A stretch of DNA of 64,000 bases, from positions 1-64,000 of the forward strand of contig NZ_JANQBD010000013.1 in NCBI RefSeq assembly GCF_024722015.1, given 5' to 3'. The notes under the pieces were generated by a model. It searched no databases and was not told the DNA's origin. It was given only the letters and a program-made list of their open reading frames with translations. Both the position numbers and the translations under genes were made by a program. Origin of the DNA: Paenibacillus radicis (ex Xue et al. 2023) (GTDB taxonomy: Bacteria; Bacillota; Bacilli; Paenibacillales; NBRC-103111). Positions 1 through 8,339 of this stretch are shown piece after piece. Position 1 is the stretch's first letter. The number at the start of each line of letters is the position of its first letter.

Positions 1-87
1 TTTTACAACCGTAAGAGAATTCATGGTTCTTTGGGCTATGTTTCACCGGATCAATACGAGGCCATGTATTACAAAAAGGTTGTGTGA
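1..87 (+). CDS. IS3-family transposase, C-terminal fragment
   Basis: Frame 1 is open from the first base and stops at 85-87 (TGA). The readable residues contain FYNRKRIHGSLGYVSP, which is the typical end of the DDE integrase domain of IS3/IS150-type OrfB transposases (the ..RxHxSLGYxSPxxYE.. tail). Only the last 28 codons are in the window, so the gene is partial because of the window edge; whether the element is intact cannot be judged. It should be the catalytic subunit of a cut-and-paste/copy-paste insertion sequence. I am fairly sure of the family and unsure of the subgroup. Confidence 0.75.
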   Translation, partial: FYNRKRIHGSLGYVSPDQYEAMYYKKVV

Positions 88-127
88 TATCTCTTATTTG
101 AGTGTCTACTTTCTTGACAGAGATCCA
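1..127 (+). mobile_element. Right end of an IS3-type insertion sequence
   Basis: After the transposase stop, bases 100-127 read TGTCTACTTTCTTGACAG then AGATCCA. This resembles the terminal inverted repeat of IS3/IS150 elements (TGTCxACTTTxTTGACAxxxxxCCA). The outer end is therefore placed near 120-127. The left end lies outside the window, so the exact end and target duplication cannot be checked. Confidence 0.5.
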
Positions 128-142
128 TTTCTCATGCTAATT

Positions 143-290
143 CTACGTATTTGGGCTGATATCATCCATATCACCTAAATTAGAGTTAGTTTTTCCAGTT
201 ATATTGTTCTCAAACGATATCCAGGCCGGATTATCATGAGGAATTCCATCTATTTCCTTTCTTTCAGCGGCCGTCCGAAAATCCTAATCT
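143..290 (-). pseudogene. Possible gene remnant beside the IS end
   Basis: On the minus strand an open frame ends at a TAG (143-145) and can be read back to an in-frame stop near 290. It encodes about 48 residues including IDGIPHDNPAWISFENN, which looks protein-like but has no start codon. A second frame immediately upstream starts with ATG near 331 (MAQKQNSKLAFTLEEI) and is also open. Together they look like one short gene broken by a frameshift, next to an insertion sequence. I do not recognise the family; this could be chance. Confidence 0.25.
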
Positions 291-417
291 CCTCTAGAGT
301 GAATGCAAGCTTTGAATTCTGTTTTTGCGCCATCACTTAAACAACATCTAATTAGGAGCAATTCCTTAGCAGCTAAAGCTACTTTAGGGACAAACCCTTT
401 CCTTATCCCAAAAGCTT

Positions 418-510
418 CTATTCGAAACCCTCTCGATAAAGATACATTCGTGTCCTGAAGGTGGCTTTTCTTGCAATATTAGAAAGGCGAACCTCCGGTT
501 CAAACTTATA
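418..510 (-). repeat. Dispersed repeat E, copy 1
   Basis: The segment containing GGCTTTTCTTGCAATATTAG resembles segments at about 33455-33550 and 53350-53425. On the minus strand the three copies give related peptides around the word ARK: LSNIARKATFRTRMYL here (stop at 418-420), NNSDIARKATAALKI near 33.5 kb and ELSLARKI-stop near 53.4 kb. They may be degraded copies of one short coding or mobile sequence. Confidence 0.4.
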
Positions 511-524
511 CTTTATTTACACAA

Positions 525-560
525 AAAAAGCCGCTGGAGAACGACATCTGACGGCTTTTT
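525..560. terminator. Hairpin, possible terminator
   Basis: AAAAAGCCG (525-533) pairs with CGGCTTTTT (552-560) around an 18-base loop. T-rich arms on both strands suit a bidirectional terminator isolating the upstream IS region from the hydrolase gene at 721. The loop is long, so the call is moderate. Confidence 0.4.
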
Positions 561-657
561 CACGCATTCTAAACTGTAAATACTCCAACACAGAATCAGG
601 CAAGCATCCTGCTGCAAAATTTATTCCTGTAATTACTATTAATCTATGAAAATTCAC

Positions 658-686
658 TTGATATTTATAGGTCTCCCCCTCAGAAT
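658..686 (+). promoter_or_regulatory. Possible sigma-A promoter of the rsbQ-like operon
   Basis: TTGATA (658-663) and CAGAAT (681-686) are separated by 17 bases and lie 34 bases before the ATG at 721. A ribosome site AAGGGAG sits about 8 bases before that ATG. No sigma-B-type sequence (GTTT-N14-GGGTAT) was seen. Based on pattern only. Confidence 0.35.
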
Positions 687-720
687 AAAGGGAATATGAA
701 TAATAAGGGAGTCCAATAAG

Positions 721-1524
721 ATGAACGACGTTACTGTACGGAATAACGTGAAAATGATTGGCGAAGGAGTACGTACAATCATTTTTGCGCATGGATTCGG
801 GTGTGACCAGAGCATGTGGAAATTTATTACACCCTCTTTTGAGAAAAAGTTTCGAGTGATCCTGTTTGATTATGTCGGCTCTGGAAACTCAGATTTAAAC
901 GCATATACGAAGGATAAATATCATACTCTGCGAGGCTATATGCAGGATGTGCTGGATATTATTGAATCCTATAATCTTAAAAATGTTATTTTTATCGGTC
1001 ATTCTATCAGTTCTATGATCGGGATGCTTGCATCCATCGAGCGACCGGATTATTTTGATAAACTGATTATGATCGGGCCTTCCCCATGTTATTTGAATGA
1101 AGCTGGCAGCTATGTTGGAGGCTTCGAGAAAAGTGATATTATAGAGCTGCTGGACATGATGGAGATGAATTTCGCAGGATGGGCCAGCTTTATGGCTCCC
1201 TTAGCCATGAATAATCCTGAGTTTCCAATGCTGTCCAAGGAGCTCGAACGAAGCTTTATATCGACAGATCCCGTTATTGCCAGAGAATTTGCAGAAGTTA
1301 CATTTTTCTCTGATCATAGGGAAGATTTGGCGAAAGCTACGGTTCCCACACTCATTTTGCAATGCTCGGATGATAGTATTGTACCGCTGGAAGTTGGAGA
1401 ATATTTACACCGCCATTTGCAAAATAGTACGTTTCGATTGATGGAGGCCAAAGGTCATTATCCACATATTAGCCATCCGGAGGAAACCATCTCTTTGATT
1501 AAGGAGTATCTTCAATGTAATTGA
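721..1524 (+). CDS. rsbQ: RsbQ-like alpha/beta hydrolase
   Basis: A 267-residue alpha/beta hydrolase very like Bacillus subtilis RsbQ along its whole length, including GFGCDQSMW, FDYVGSG, MIGPSPCYLN and FFSDHREDL blocks. The catalytic triad is visible as S95 (GHSIS), D218 (QCSDD) and H246 (KGHYPH), matching S96/D219/H247 of RsbQ. There is no signal peptide, so it is cytoplasmic. In B. subtilis RsbQ partners the PAS domain of RsbP in energy-stress activation of sigma-B, presumably by making or carrying a small hydrophobic ligand. Here the next gene, 33 bases downstream, carries a matching RsbP-like PAS domain but a cyclase output. The start is supported by AAGGGAG upstream. Confidence 0.88.
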   Translation: MNDVTVRNNVKMIGEGVRTIIFAHGFGCDQSMWKFITPSFEKKFRVILFDYVGSGNSDLNAYTKDKYHTLRGYMQDVLDIIESYNLKNVIFIGHSISSMIGMLASIERPDYFDKLIMIGPSPCYLNEAGSYVGGFEKSDIIELLDMMEMNFAGWASFMAPLAMNNPEFPMLSKELERSFISTDPVIAREFAEVTFFSDHREDLAKATVPTLILQCSDDSIVPLEVGEYLHRHLQNSTFRLMEAKGHYPHISHPEETISLIKEYLQCN

Positions 1525-1557
1525 CCCAATCAACCTGTATTGAAAGGATATTAGACA

Positions 1558-2550
1558 ATGGATGAGCGATTGAAATATGCGCCATGCGGGTATATGTCCA
1601 TCACACATGAAGGCATAATTATGGATGTAAATCAAACCTTCCTCGATAAGATGGGATATACACAGGCTGATTTGGTGCACAAGCATTTGGAATCTATTAT
1701 GACCATCGCGAATAAACTCATTTTTCACTCTTACTTTTACCCTTTTATTAATTTGAATGGTCAGGTGGAGGAGTTATTCATAAATTTGAAGGATAGCAGC
1801 GGACAGTCCATCCCATATCTCTTGAATGGAAAACAGTTTATAAGTGAAGGTGTAGAAATTATTGACTGTATATTGATGCAGATGGGGAATCGAATTGATT
1901 ATGAGCTCGAGCTGCGGTCTGCGAAAAAGCAAATAGAAGAGGCTTATTGGGAAAAAGATCAAGCACTTGAGAAGCTGCAGCAAATTCATATGGAAATTGA
2001 AAAGAAGCAAGCGGAACTGGTAGAGATGAATACTTTGTTAGTAGAATTATCTACCACCGATAAGCTCACAGGCTTAAAAAATAGAAGGTTTTTTCAAGAA
2101 AAGCTGGAAGAGCAGATTGCCTTATACAGCAAGACTGGACAACCTTTCTCTCTCTTCATTCTGGACATCGATCATTTCAAAAAAGTAAATGATACCTATG
2201 GGCATCAGACCGGTGATTATGTATTAGAGAAGCTGGCCGGCATCTTAAAATCTCATTCCCGTAAAGAGGATATTGCGGCCAGATATGGCGGGGAGGAATT
2301 TGTGCTGATCTTGCCTAACATGGATGTACTTGAATCAAAGATACTGGCCGAGAATTTACGGCAGACCATCGCCAGTTCTGCTTGGGAAATCATTGGCAGC
2401 CTAACGGTGAGTATTGGCATAGCCACAATTACTCCGCAGGATTCAAATACAAGTATACTGAAGAATGCCGACCAAGCTCTATATGCATCCAAAGCAAATG
2501 GCAGGAATCGTGTCACACACATCATGAATTTGAACGAAAAGCCACTATAA
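1558..2550 (+). CDS. RsbP-like PAS sensor fused to diguanylate cyclase (GGDEF)
   Basis: The 330-residue protein has an N-terminal PAS domain (about 1-120) resembling that of B. subtilis RsbP (APCGYMSITHEGIIMDVN; DCILMQM), a coiled coil (about 120-165), and a GGDEF domain (about 165-325). The active-site loop is RYGGEEF, a functional GGDEF variant, and the inhibitory I-site RKED lies five residues before it, so product inhibition is expected. It should make c-di-GMP from two GTP. RsbP ends in a PP2C phosphatase; here the output domain has been exchanged. With the rsbQ-like gene just upstream, the likely input is the RsbQ product or ligand. No membrane segment is visible. Confidence 0.88.
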   Translation: MDERLKYAPCGYMSITHEGIIMDVNQTFLDKMGYTQADLVHKHLESIMTIANKLIFHSYFYPFINLNGQVEELFINLKDSSGQSIPYLLNGKQFISEGVEIIDCILMQMGNRIDYELELRSAKKQIEEAYWEKDQALEKLQQIHMEIEKKQAELVEMNTLLVELSTTDKLTGLKNRRFFQEKLEEQIALYSKTGQPFSLFILDIDHFKKVNDTYGHQTGDYVLEKLAGILKSHSRKEDIAARYGGEEFVLILPNMDVLESKILAENLRQTIASSAWEIIGSLTVSIGIATITPQDSNTSILKNADQALYASKANGRNRVTHIMNLNEKPL

Positions 2551-2622
2551 AGCTTTAGCTTTGAGGCCGAAAGGGAAATAAGTGATATCAGCGGGTGCAT
2601 GAAGCTGCTGAATAACTCAGGT

Positions 2623-2650
2623 GAGGCTGCCGATCCATTCCGGCAGCCTC
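2623..2650. terminator. Hairpin between convergent genes
   Basis: GAGGCTGCCG (2623-2632) pairs perfectly with CGGCAGCCTC (2641-2650) over an 8-base loop, between the ends of the cyclase gene (2550) and the kinase gene (2701). There is no strong T run, so it may act as a weak or bidirectional terminator. Confidence 0.5.
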
Positions 2651-2700
2651 ATCTTCGCTTCGCTTGCTTGTTAAGCTATCATTTCCGTTAAGAGAGTTGC

Positions 2701-3525
2701 TTAAAGATCTCGAGATACTTGTTTCAAGCGTTCTCTAACTAAAGAAACCAACACATTCTTCTCTTCCGTTGGAATCCATTCTACTAATCTGGCGGCAGCA
2801 ATAGGCAATGTCCACTGATCGATATCCTCGAACTGAAGACCAGAATAAGCGAGATACTGCTCTATATACCCATCCCCCATGCTCTTTCTCATGAGACGCA
2901 AAGCTTCCATTACGTGACCAGGTATACCCTCTGGCAGTGTACCAAAACGGAATAAGAGCATTGTGCGCGCAACATCCCCTGCTGGATTGCCAATCATTCC
3001 GGTCATCCAATCGATGATCCAATTCTTCTCTCCGATCATTGCGTTATCGGGGTGAAAATCGCCATGACAGAGACAGCTCCCGTCCGGCAGCTTCTCCAGG
3101 TATCTCGTAATAGCAATCTTTTCATCCTTCGAAAGCTCAGAAGCATTATGAATGTTTTGTGCCAGCACTTCTTTTTGTTTGCGCAAATGCATGCCTAAAT
3201 TATTCGTAATTAATTCATTTTTATGGATTTGGAAATGCATTTCAGCCAGCATTTTAGAAAAATAATGTAACTGGGCCGGATTCTCGACCATCTTTTGAAT
3301 GAGAGTCGTCCCTTCTATAAACCGAAATATAATTCCGACCCTTTCCTCGTACTCTATCAGCTCATAAACTTCGGGAGCAGCCATGCCAAGAGAACCAACA
3401 AGTCTGGTTATTTCAAATTCATACTTGATCCCGTCCTTTGGAAATCCGGTACGATAAAGCTTTAGCACCTTCTCATGGCTATACTCGAATATCTCTGCCG
3501 TTCTACCCTCACCTATCCGTTTCAT
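2701..3525 (-). CDS. APH-family phosphotransferase
   Basis: A 274-residue protein with the aminoglycoside/choline kinase fold. HGDFHPDN (154-161) holds the catalytic Asp and the metal-binding Asn, and IIDW (170-173) holds the DFG-like Asp. The N-terminal GEGRTAEIF is the nucleotide loop and the Lys in KVLKLY is the likely ATP-binding lysine. The substrate cannot be told from sequence; this group includes kinases of antibiotics, amino sugars and small alcohols, and many members are not resistance genes. The methyltransferase gene lies 42 bases upstream on the same strand, so the two are probably cotranscribed. Confidence 0.75.
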   Translation of the reverse strand: MKRIGEGRTAEIFEYSHEKVLKLYRTGFPKDGIKYEFEITRLVGSLGMAAPEVYELIEYEERVGIIFRFIEGTTLIQKMVENPAQLHYFSKMLAEMHFQIHKNELITNNLGMHLRKQKEVLAQNIHNASELSKDEKIAITRYLEKLPDGSCLCHGDFHPDNAMIGEKNWIIDWMTGMIGNPAGDVARTMLLFRFGTLPEGIPGHVMEALRLMRKSMGDGYIEQYLAYSGLQFEDIDQWTLPIAAARLVEWIPTEEKNVLVSLVRERLKQVSRDL

Positions 3526-3567
3526 TCACCTGTTTTCCCCTTTCCTTAGACGGATCTTTAGAGTCAT

Positions 3568-4362
3568 TTATTTTTTCATAGCCGTAATAACAGATACCGC
3601 CAGCTCTTCCGTAAATACTCCAGCAGAATCCACGTCCAATAAAGCTGATTTCAAATCATGCTCAAACCGTTCCAGGTTATCGCCAAAAAGACGTTTAGAA
3701 GCAAATGAAGAGGAATACAGATTTCCAAGAATTGAATCTATGGTCCACGTGTATGAGTAGCTGGGTAACACATGACTTTCCACAGCCTTAAATCGAGAGT
3801 TCGCTACGGTATCCTCATACCTTTCTTTGGGAGGAGTGTAAATACGGTTACCGGCTTTTCTTTCATCTCCAAGCCAACGTTTAACTGTTTCATTTACTTT
3901 GAGCTGCCAATTTGAGGATTTCTGTATTTTGTTAAAATTATCAATAATAGCTATACCGCCATTTTCTTCTGTACTGTTATACAGAATTTCAAGAGTCGAT
4001 TCTCTATCCATCCAATGAAACGCCTTAGCAATTGTAATGAGCCTAAAGGAACCCCATTCAGCTGCTAACTCTTCCGCTCTTCCTTGTAACCATCTAACGT
4101 CGTCCACCCTATTGGCATTGGACAGGCGATTTGCTTCATCCAGCATCTCTGGCTCGGTATCTACGCCTATTGTTTCTTCAAACCAATCATTAAATCTTAG
4201 TGCCAATTGTCCTGTTCCACATCCTAAATCAAGCAGCCGACCTTCACCGTTAAGCGAAAATTTGTTAACTAAAAACCGAATAAGCGACGAAGGATAAAGA
4301 GGACGATATCTGGAGTAATACCAAGCGGTACCTTTAAATAGTTCTGCACCATATTCACTCAT
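3568..4362 (-). CDS. Class I SAM-dependent methyltransferase
   Basis: A 264-residue Rossmann-fold methyltransferase. Motif I is LDLGCGTGQ (44-52) and the acidic ribose-binding end of strand 2 is GVDTE (66-70). The N-terminus FKGTAWYYSRYRPLYP is typical of the family annotated as trans-aconitate or small-molecule methyltransferases (Methyltransf_11/25). The acceptor is unknown. It is the first gene of a likely two-gene unit with the downstream APH-like kinase, which might point to modification of one small molecule by both enzymes. Confidence 0.75.
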   Translation of the reverse strand: MSEYGAELFKGTAWYYSRYRPLYPSSLIRFLVNKFSLNGEGRLLDLGCGTGQLALRFNDWFEETIGVDTEPEMLDEANRLSNANRVDDVRWLQGRAEELAAEWGSFRLITIAKAFHWMDRESTLEILYNSTEENGGIAIIDNFNKIQKSSNWQLKVNETVKRWLGDERKAGNRIYTPPKERYEDTVANSRFKAVESHVLPSYSYTWTIDSILGNLYSSSFASKRLFGDNLERFEHDLKSALLDVDSAGVFTEELAVSVITAMKK

Positions 4363-4475
4363 GCTTAACCTTCTCTCTGATAACTTTAAGAGTAAAAAAT
4401 ATTCGCCACAGCCACGTTTTTTTCCTTTTTTTGCAAAATAAAATATGTCGTTTCATTTCGGAAGCTACTCAGAAT

Positions 4476-4509
4476 AAAGGAACAGACTGCCGCGGCAACC
4501 TGTTCCTTT
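4476..4509 (-). terminator. Terminator after yunB
   Basis: AAAGGAACAG (4476-4485) pairs with CTGTTCCTTT (4500-4509); the loop itself holds the palindrome TGCCGCGGCA. It lies about 55 bases beyond the yunB stop. The T tract is short, so efficiency is uncertain. Confidence 0.5.
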
Positions 4510-4563
4510 GGCCATCCCGGCCGTTACAATGAGTTTTCGAGATGAGCGGATGATTACTTGCAA

Positions 4564-5346
4564 TCATTTCTTATCCTGTTTGGTCTGGCCATCATCATGC
4601 TGAGGGACCTGATTTTGTGTCTTAGGCGCACTTATCTGAGGCAGAGAAACTCCCGGTGGAAGTGCCTGACTATTTCCCGCAGGATTGCCTTTTCCATCAA
4701 AATAATAAGTTGGAACATCACCAACAACAAGCGCATAAGAGATCGGCACCTCCGTTTCTACAACCTCTGGCACGGTATCCAAAGGAATGATGATAGATAC
4801 CTCCGCTGTAATCCGTATGTAGACCTCCACTAGAATCATATTAATTCCCGCATTTTGATAACGGGTATCCAAATCGACCTTAACGGCCCCCGCCGGTACT
4901 AGCCGGATTGGAATATCAGGGCCAAAGGAGGCCAGAATCGAGCTGTTCATCGCCTGCCCAAGAGGGATATGTTCGGGAATTGTTTTCAGGCTATTCAGCT
5001 GATTTTGGACTGTTTTAATCGTATCCGCTGTAATTTTCATATGCTCCGCATAATTAAGCATGAAGCCTGTAACTTTCCCGTTACGGTCGGTCTGCCAATC
5101 GATTAACCGTTCAAAATTAGTGTAATTCGCAATCCTATCGGATATGGCCGTGTTGATGGACTGAGTTGCTATCTGCTTCACACGAACTTTTGCCAAATTC
5201 ATCAGCGGTGGCTTCAAATTTTTCTCCAGATATACAAAGGATTGTACGGCAAACAAAAGCACGATGAAAACAATCAACACAGCATTACGCTTAAGCTTCT
5301 TGGTACCTGTGGGCCTGCTTCTCCACCTTCGTCTAAGCACAATCAT
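4564..5346 (-). CDS. yunB: Sporulation protein YunB
   Basis: The 260-residue protein has a basic N-terminus, one membrane segment (about 21-40) and a body matching the YunB family, including PPLMNLAKVRVKQIATQSIN near residues 48-67 and the RLVPAGAVKVDLD block. In Bacillus, yunB is made in the mother cell under sigma-E and is needed for efficient sporulation; the molecular role is not known. The C-terminus carries a Pro/Gln-rich tail rich in Lys and Asp that looks disordered. The gene stands alone. Its presence is good evidence that the host forms endospores. Confidence 0.85.
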   Translation of the reverse strand: MIVLRRRWRSRPTGTKKLKRNAVLIVFIVLLFAVQSFVYLEKNLKPPLMNLAKVRVKQIATQSINTAISDRIANYTNFERLIDWQTDRNGKVTGFMLNYAEHMKITADTIKTVQNQLNSLKTIPEHIPLGQAMNSSILASFGPDIPIRLVPAGAVKVDLDTRYQNAGINMILVEVYIRITAEVSIIIPLDTVPEVVETEVPISYALVVGDVPTYYFDGKGNPAGNSQALPPGVSLPQISAPKTQNQVPQHDDGQTKQDKK

Positions 5347-5663
5347 GTCTGTGGCTCCTTCTAAGAGTTTTGCTATTGCAAAACTTACTTCGCAAGCATC
5401 TGCCGAGTTCCAGGCACCCGATAAAACTATCTATCCTCAGCCTGTACGTTACAGCTTATGCCGTGCGCAAGTAAATAATCCCCCTAAAAGTTACGTTAAC
5501 CCCTGCCGTTAGTTTGCTTTCAAAACGTTCAATACGAAAAACCCGGCCTTTGGCCAGGTACGCGCAGGTACGCGCAGCAACGCTCCTTAATTTATCCGCT
5601 TTAACCAAAACAATCATTGGGCATATAGTGATGTATCTAATCTAATTTAAAAGGAACGTGAAC
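5347..5663. other. Intergenic gap between yunB and a divergent hydrolase gene
   Basis: No gene was found. The gap holds a tandem direct repeat GGTACGCGCA (about 5558-5577) and GC-rich inverted words (CCGGCCTTTGGCCAGG) near 5542-5558. It must contain the promoters of both divergent genes, but no convincing -35/-10 pair stood out. Confidence 0.4.
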
Positions 5664-6617
5664 ATGCGACAAAACACTACCGGATTGAATAACACTCCTT
5701 ATCTCCCTATTGCCGAACAGCAAGCTTTTCCTGCTTATCCATGGCCTTATTACTTCATTCCAGCCCATCTCTCCGGGATGCGTTGGGATCCAAGCTATTA
5801 TCCAGCCGGTCAACCTGCTATTCCCACTCCTCCGGTTGCTCCCGCGGCTTCCAGGAATCAAGAGGATTATTGGGATCGGCAGCAGCCGCTTACCTTTGTT
5901 CTTATCCATGGTTCATGGGCAGACTCCAGCTTCTGGAACGGAATAGCTAATGAATTGCGTAAAAAAGGCCACACCGTCTATACACCCGAGTATCCGGGAC
6001 ATGGCGCTGACCCTAACAAGGATGTATCACACGCCATGATCACAAAATCGATTGCCGACTACATCATTTCGAAAAATTTGAGTAACGTCATTTTACTTGG
6101 ACACAGTTTCGGAGGCACATTAGTTCAAAAGGTTGCTGAGCTCGTACCGGACCGACTTAAAAGACTTGTATTCCTAAATGCCTTTGTTCTGAAGGACGGA
6201 GAGAGTCTTGGAGATGAGTTTCCGGCTCCGTTTCGCGAGACAATAATTAGCCTCGTTCAAAGCTCAAAGGATAATACCATCATGCTTCCATTTCCTCTGT
6301 ACCGGGATGCATTTGTTAACTTGGCAAGCCTGGAGCTCGCTCAGCAAATGTACAGTGAAATATCTCCTGAGCCTGCAAAACCTCTTTTAGAAAAACTGGA
6401 TCTCAAAAAATTTTATACGCTAACTATTCCAAAAAGCTATATCTACCTCACAGTCGATAACGCATTGCCCCAAGGTGGGGGATATGGCTGGCATCCGCAT
6501 ATGTCCAGTCGTCTAGGGTTATTCCGGCTTATTAAAGGAAATGGCGATCATATGTCTACAGCAAAAACAGAGCCCAAGATGCTAGCTCAAAAAATTTACG
6601 AAGCGAGCAGAGATTGA
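5664..6617 (+). CDS. Alpha/beta hydrolase with Pro/Tyr-rich N-terminal extension
   Basis: About 317 residues. Residues 1-70 are rich in Pro, Tyr and Trp and look unstructured; the hydrolase domain starts near LTFVLIHGSWADSSFW (oxyanion loop). The nucleophile elbow is GHSFGG with S148, and the late GDHM gives the catalytic His. The domain resembles the AB_hydrolase_6 / salicylate-esterase (pheophytinase, hydroxynitrile lyase) type of small-ester hydrolases. I chose ATG 5664 because AAAGGA lies 9 bases before it; the in-frame GTG at 5658 would be only 3 bases from that site. There is no signal peptide. Substrate unknown. Confidence 0.75.
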   Translation: MRQNTTGLNNTPYLPIAEQQAFPAYPWPYYFIPAHLSGMRWDPSYYPAGQPAIPTPPVAPAASRNQEDYWDRQQPLTFVLIHGSWADSSFWNGIANELRKKGHTVYTPEYPGHGADPNKDVSHAMITKSIADYIISKNLSNVILLGHSFGGTLVQKVAELVPDRLKRLVFLNAFVLKDGESLGDEFPAPFRETIISLVQSSKDNTIMLPFPLYRDAFVNLASLELAQQMYSEISPEPAKPLLEKLDLKKFYTLTIPKSYIYLTVDNALPQGGGYGWHPHMSSRLGLFRLIKGNGDHMSTAKTEPKMLAQKIYEASRD

Positions 6618-6707
6618 TTCTTTACAACACATTCCAATATTCTATTCAATTTAGAGCGAGGACAATAGTAAGCTCTTTTTAAAATCTGTCCCAATAAAGA
6701 GCCACTT

Positions 6708-7511
6708 TCAGCTCCCCGCTCCTTCGTATTGACTCAAACCTTTTCTAAATATCGCTAAGCCAAGAACTACACAGTAGATTGCAGCCAGCGGAGTTAGCAG
6801 TCCGATCCAGCCCCAGCTCTGCTTGTCGAACAAGTAGGCCGCAGGAAAGAAGCTTACAAACGCATACGGGATTATTAACGAGAAAAATAGCTGTACGCCG
6901 AACGAATAGATCGTTATCGGAAATTTGGCAAACTCGGCTAAGCTGCTGACCATCATAGGCAATGCGTTACTCGGGGCATGTGTCCAAAAAGCAAGTGAAT
7001 TGGAAATTAGGTTAATTGCGGTGCGCGTAACCATAGCTGAGATAAATAATACAAATCCCATGAGCGCCTTATCCCAGGTCCAATCGATATGAACATAACG
7101 AAGCGCATTTACCAGCATGATACCTCCGACAGCCATGTTTCCTAAACCGTTCATTCCGACAGCACCGCCAAGCACCTGAAGTACAGGCGATATGGGGCGG
7201 AGCAGCATTCGATCCAATTCCCCTGAGTTAACCAGAAATCCGATGCGCCATGTCCCTTCAAAAAAGAACTGGGAAACGCCTGTAGTAAAATTGATGATCG
7301 CATAAATAAAAATAACTTCCCAGAAATCCCAACCGTGGATTTGAGGTATTTTCTGATAGATGACCCATATAAAAATAAGTCCCATAGCTTGCGTCAGCCC
7401 TGCTGCAATAACCAGAAGCAAGAAATCCGCCTGATATTCCAATATGGCTTTCAATTGCTGGCTCATCAGCCGAACATATAAATACATAGCTCGACTTATC
7501 TTCCTCTTCAT
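6708..7511 (-). CDS. ABC-2 type permease (COG3694-like)
   Basis: The 267-residue protein has about six membrane segments and matches the family of ABC-2 permeases found as partners of NatA-like ATPases (YVRLMSQQLKAILEYQADFL; FFEGTWRIGFLVNSGELDRMLLRPI). It is the last gene of a three-gene export unit: ATPase (9372-8332), permease (8339-7545), then this one 33 bases further. The two permeases should form a heterodimeric membrane channel for export. The substrate is not known for this family; some members have been linked to drug or viologen efflux. Confidence 0.8.
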   Translation of the reverse strand: MKRKISRAMYLYVRLMSQQLKAILEYQADFLLLVIAAGLTQAMGLIFIWVIYQKIPQIHGWDFWEVIFIYAIINFTTGVSQFFFEGTWRIGFLVNSGELDRMLLRPISPVLQVLGGAVGMNGLGNMAVGGIMLVNALRYVHIDWTWDKALMGFVLFISAMVTRTAINLISNSLAFWTHAPSNALPMMVSSLAEFAKFPITIYSFGVQLFFSLIIPYAFVSFFPAAYLFDKQSWGWIGLLTPLAAIYCVVLGLAIFRKGLSQYEGAGS

Positions 7512-7544
7512 TGGCCACCTCTTTCCTGCTCTAATTTCTCTCCT

Positions 7545-8339
7545 TTATCCACCATGTATCGTCACTTTTTTGACCGCTATGCTCCACAGCAGTTTACCAA
7601 GCAACCATAACACTATGCCCCATACCAGTTGGACGGCGACCATACGAACAGCTTCCAATGAAGAAGCCTGTCCCAAATAGATCGAAGCCGGAATGTGAAC
7701 GATACCTTGAAACGGAAGCAGCAGACAAATCGATTTCAACCAATCCGGAAAAAACGCCAATGGAGCCAATGCTCCCGAGAGCAGGTTGGTGATAGCTGCT
7801 CGCGCAAGTGAGATGCCATAGTAGCTATCCGTCCAAAAGCAGCATAAGCCCGCGAGATAGACCACACCGAATTTTACAAGCAGCGCGGCAAGTAAGCTTA
7901 TTGCAAATAATAACCAAGCCGTGAAGCCTGCAGGCATCTGTACTCCTGAGAAAAAGGCGAGCACCGAGACCGTCAGCAGAATCGTCACCGTTCCTTCGAA
8001 TAAGCTCGTCCCCAATGTTTCGGCGAAGCGTGCTTTTTGAAAATCCAACGGCTTCAGCAAATCCAAGGAGACGCTGCCGTCGCGGATTTTTCCGGCAATG
8101 CGGCCTTCTGAAGTATAGGACAGGACTGAATTCGAAATAAAGGTTATCAATAAATACGCTTTCATAGCTTCCCAAGTAAAACCGCCTACTTCGGTTCTCT
8201 CCGCGTAAATCGCCTTCCATAGATACATCATGGATACAAGGAGAAGAAGACTTCCTACAATATTGATGATGAAGGAACTGCGATACGCAATGCTGTTTTG
8301 CATGGATATTTGAGCTAATGTCACATATTTTCTAATCAT
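7545..8339 (-). CDS. ABC-2 type permease (COG4587-like)
   Basis: A 264-residue integral membrane protein with about six segments; IRKYVTLAQISMQNSIAYRS and IAGKIRDGSVSLDLLKPLD are family blocks. Its start overlaps the end of the ATPase gene (8332) by 8 bases, which implies translational coupling. It pairs with the COG3694-like permease downstream. It should act as one half of the export channel at the cell membrane. Confidence 0.8.
   Translation of the reverse strand: MIRKYVTLAQISMQNSIAYRSSFIINIVGSLLLLVSMMYLWKAIYAERTEVGGFTWEAMKAYLLITFISNSVLSYTSEGRIAGKIRDGSVSLDLLKPLDFQKARFAETLGTSLFEGTVTILLTVSVLAFFSGVQMPAGFTAWLLFAISLLAALLVKFGVVYLAGLCCFWTDSYYGISLARAAITNLLSGALAPLAFFPDWLKSICLLLPFQGIVHIPASIYLGQASSLEAVRMVAVQLVWGIVLWLLGKLLWSIAVKKVTIHGG

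Noticed and set aside
517..792. A 91-codon minus-strand ORF overlapping the rsbQ-like start
   Set aside because: It runs through the hairpin, promoter and ribosome site of the plus-strand gene and has no site of its own.
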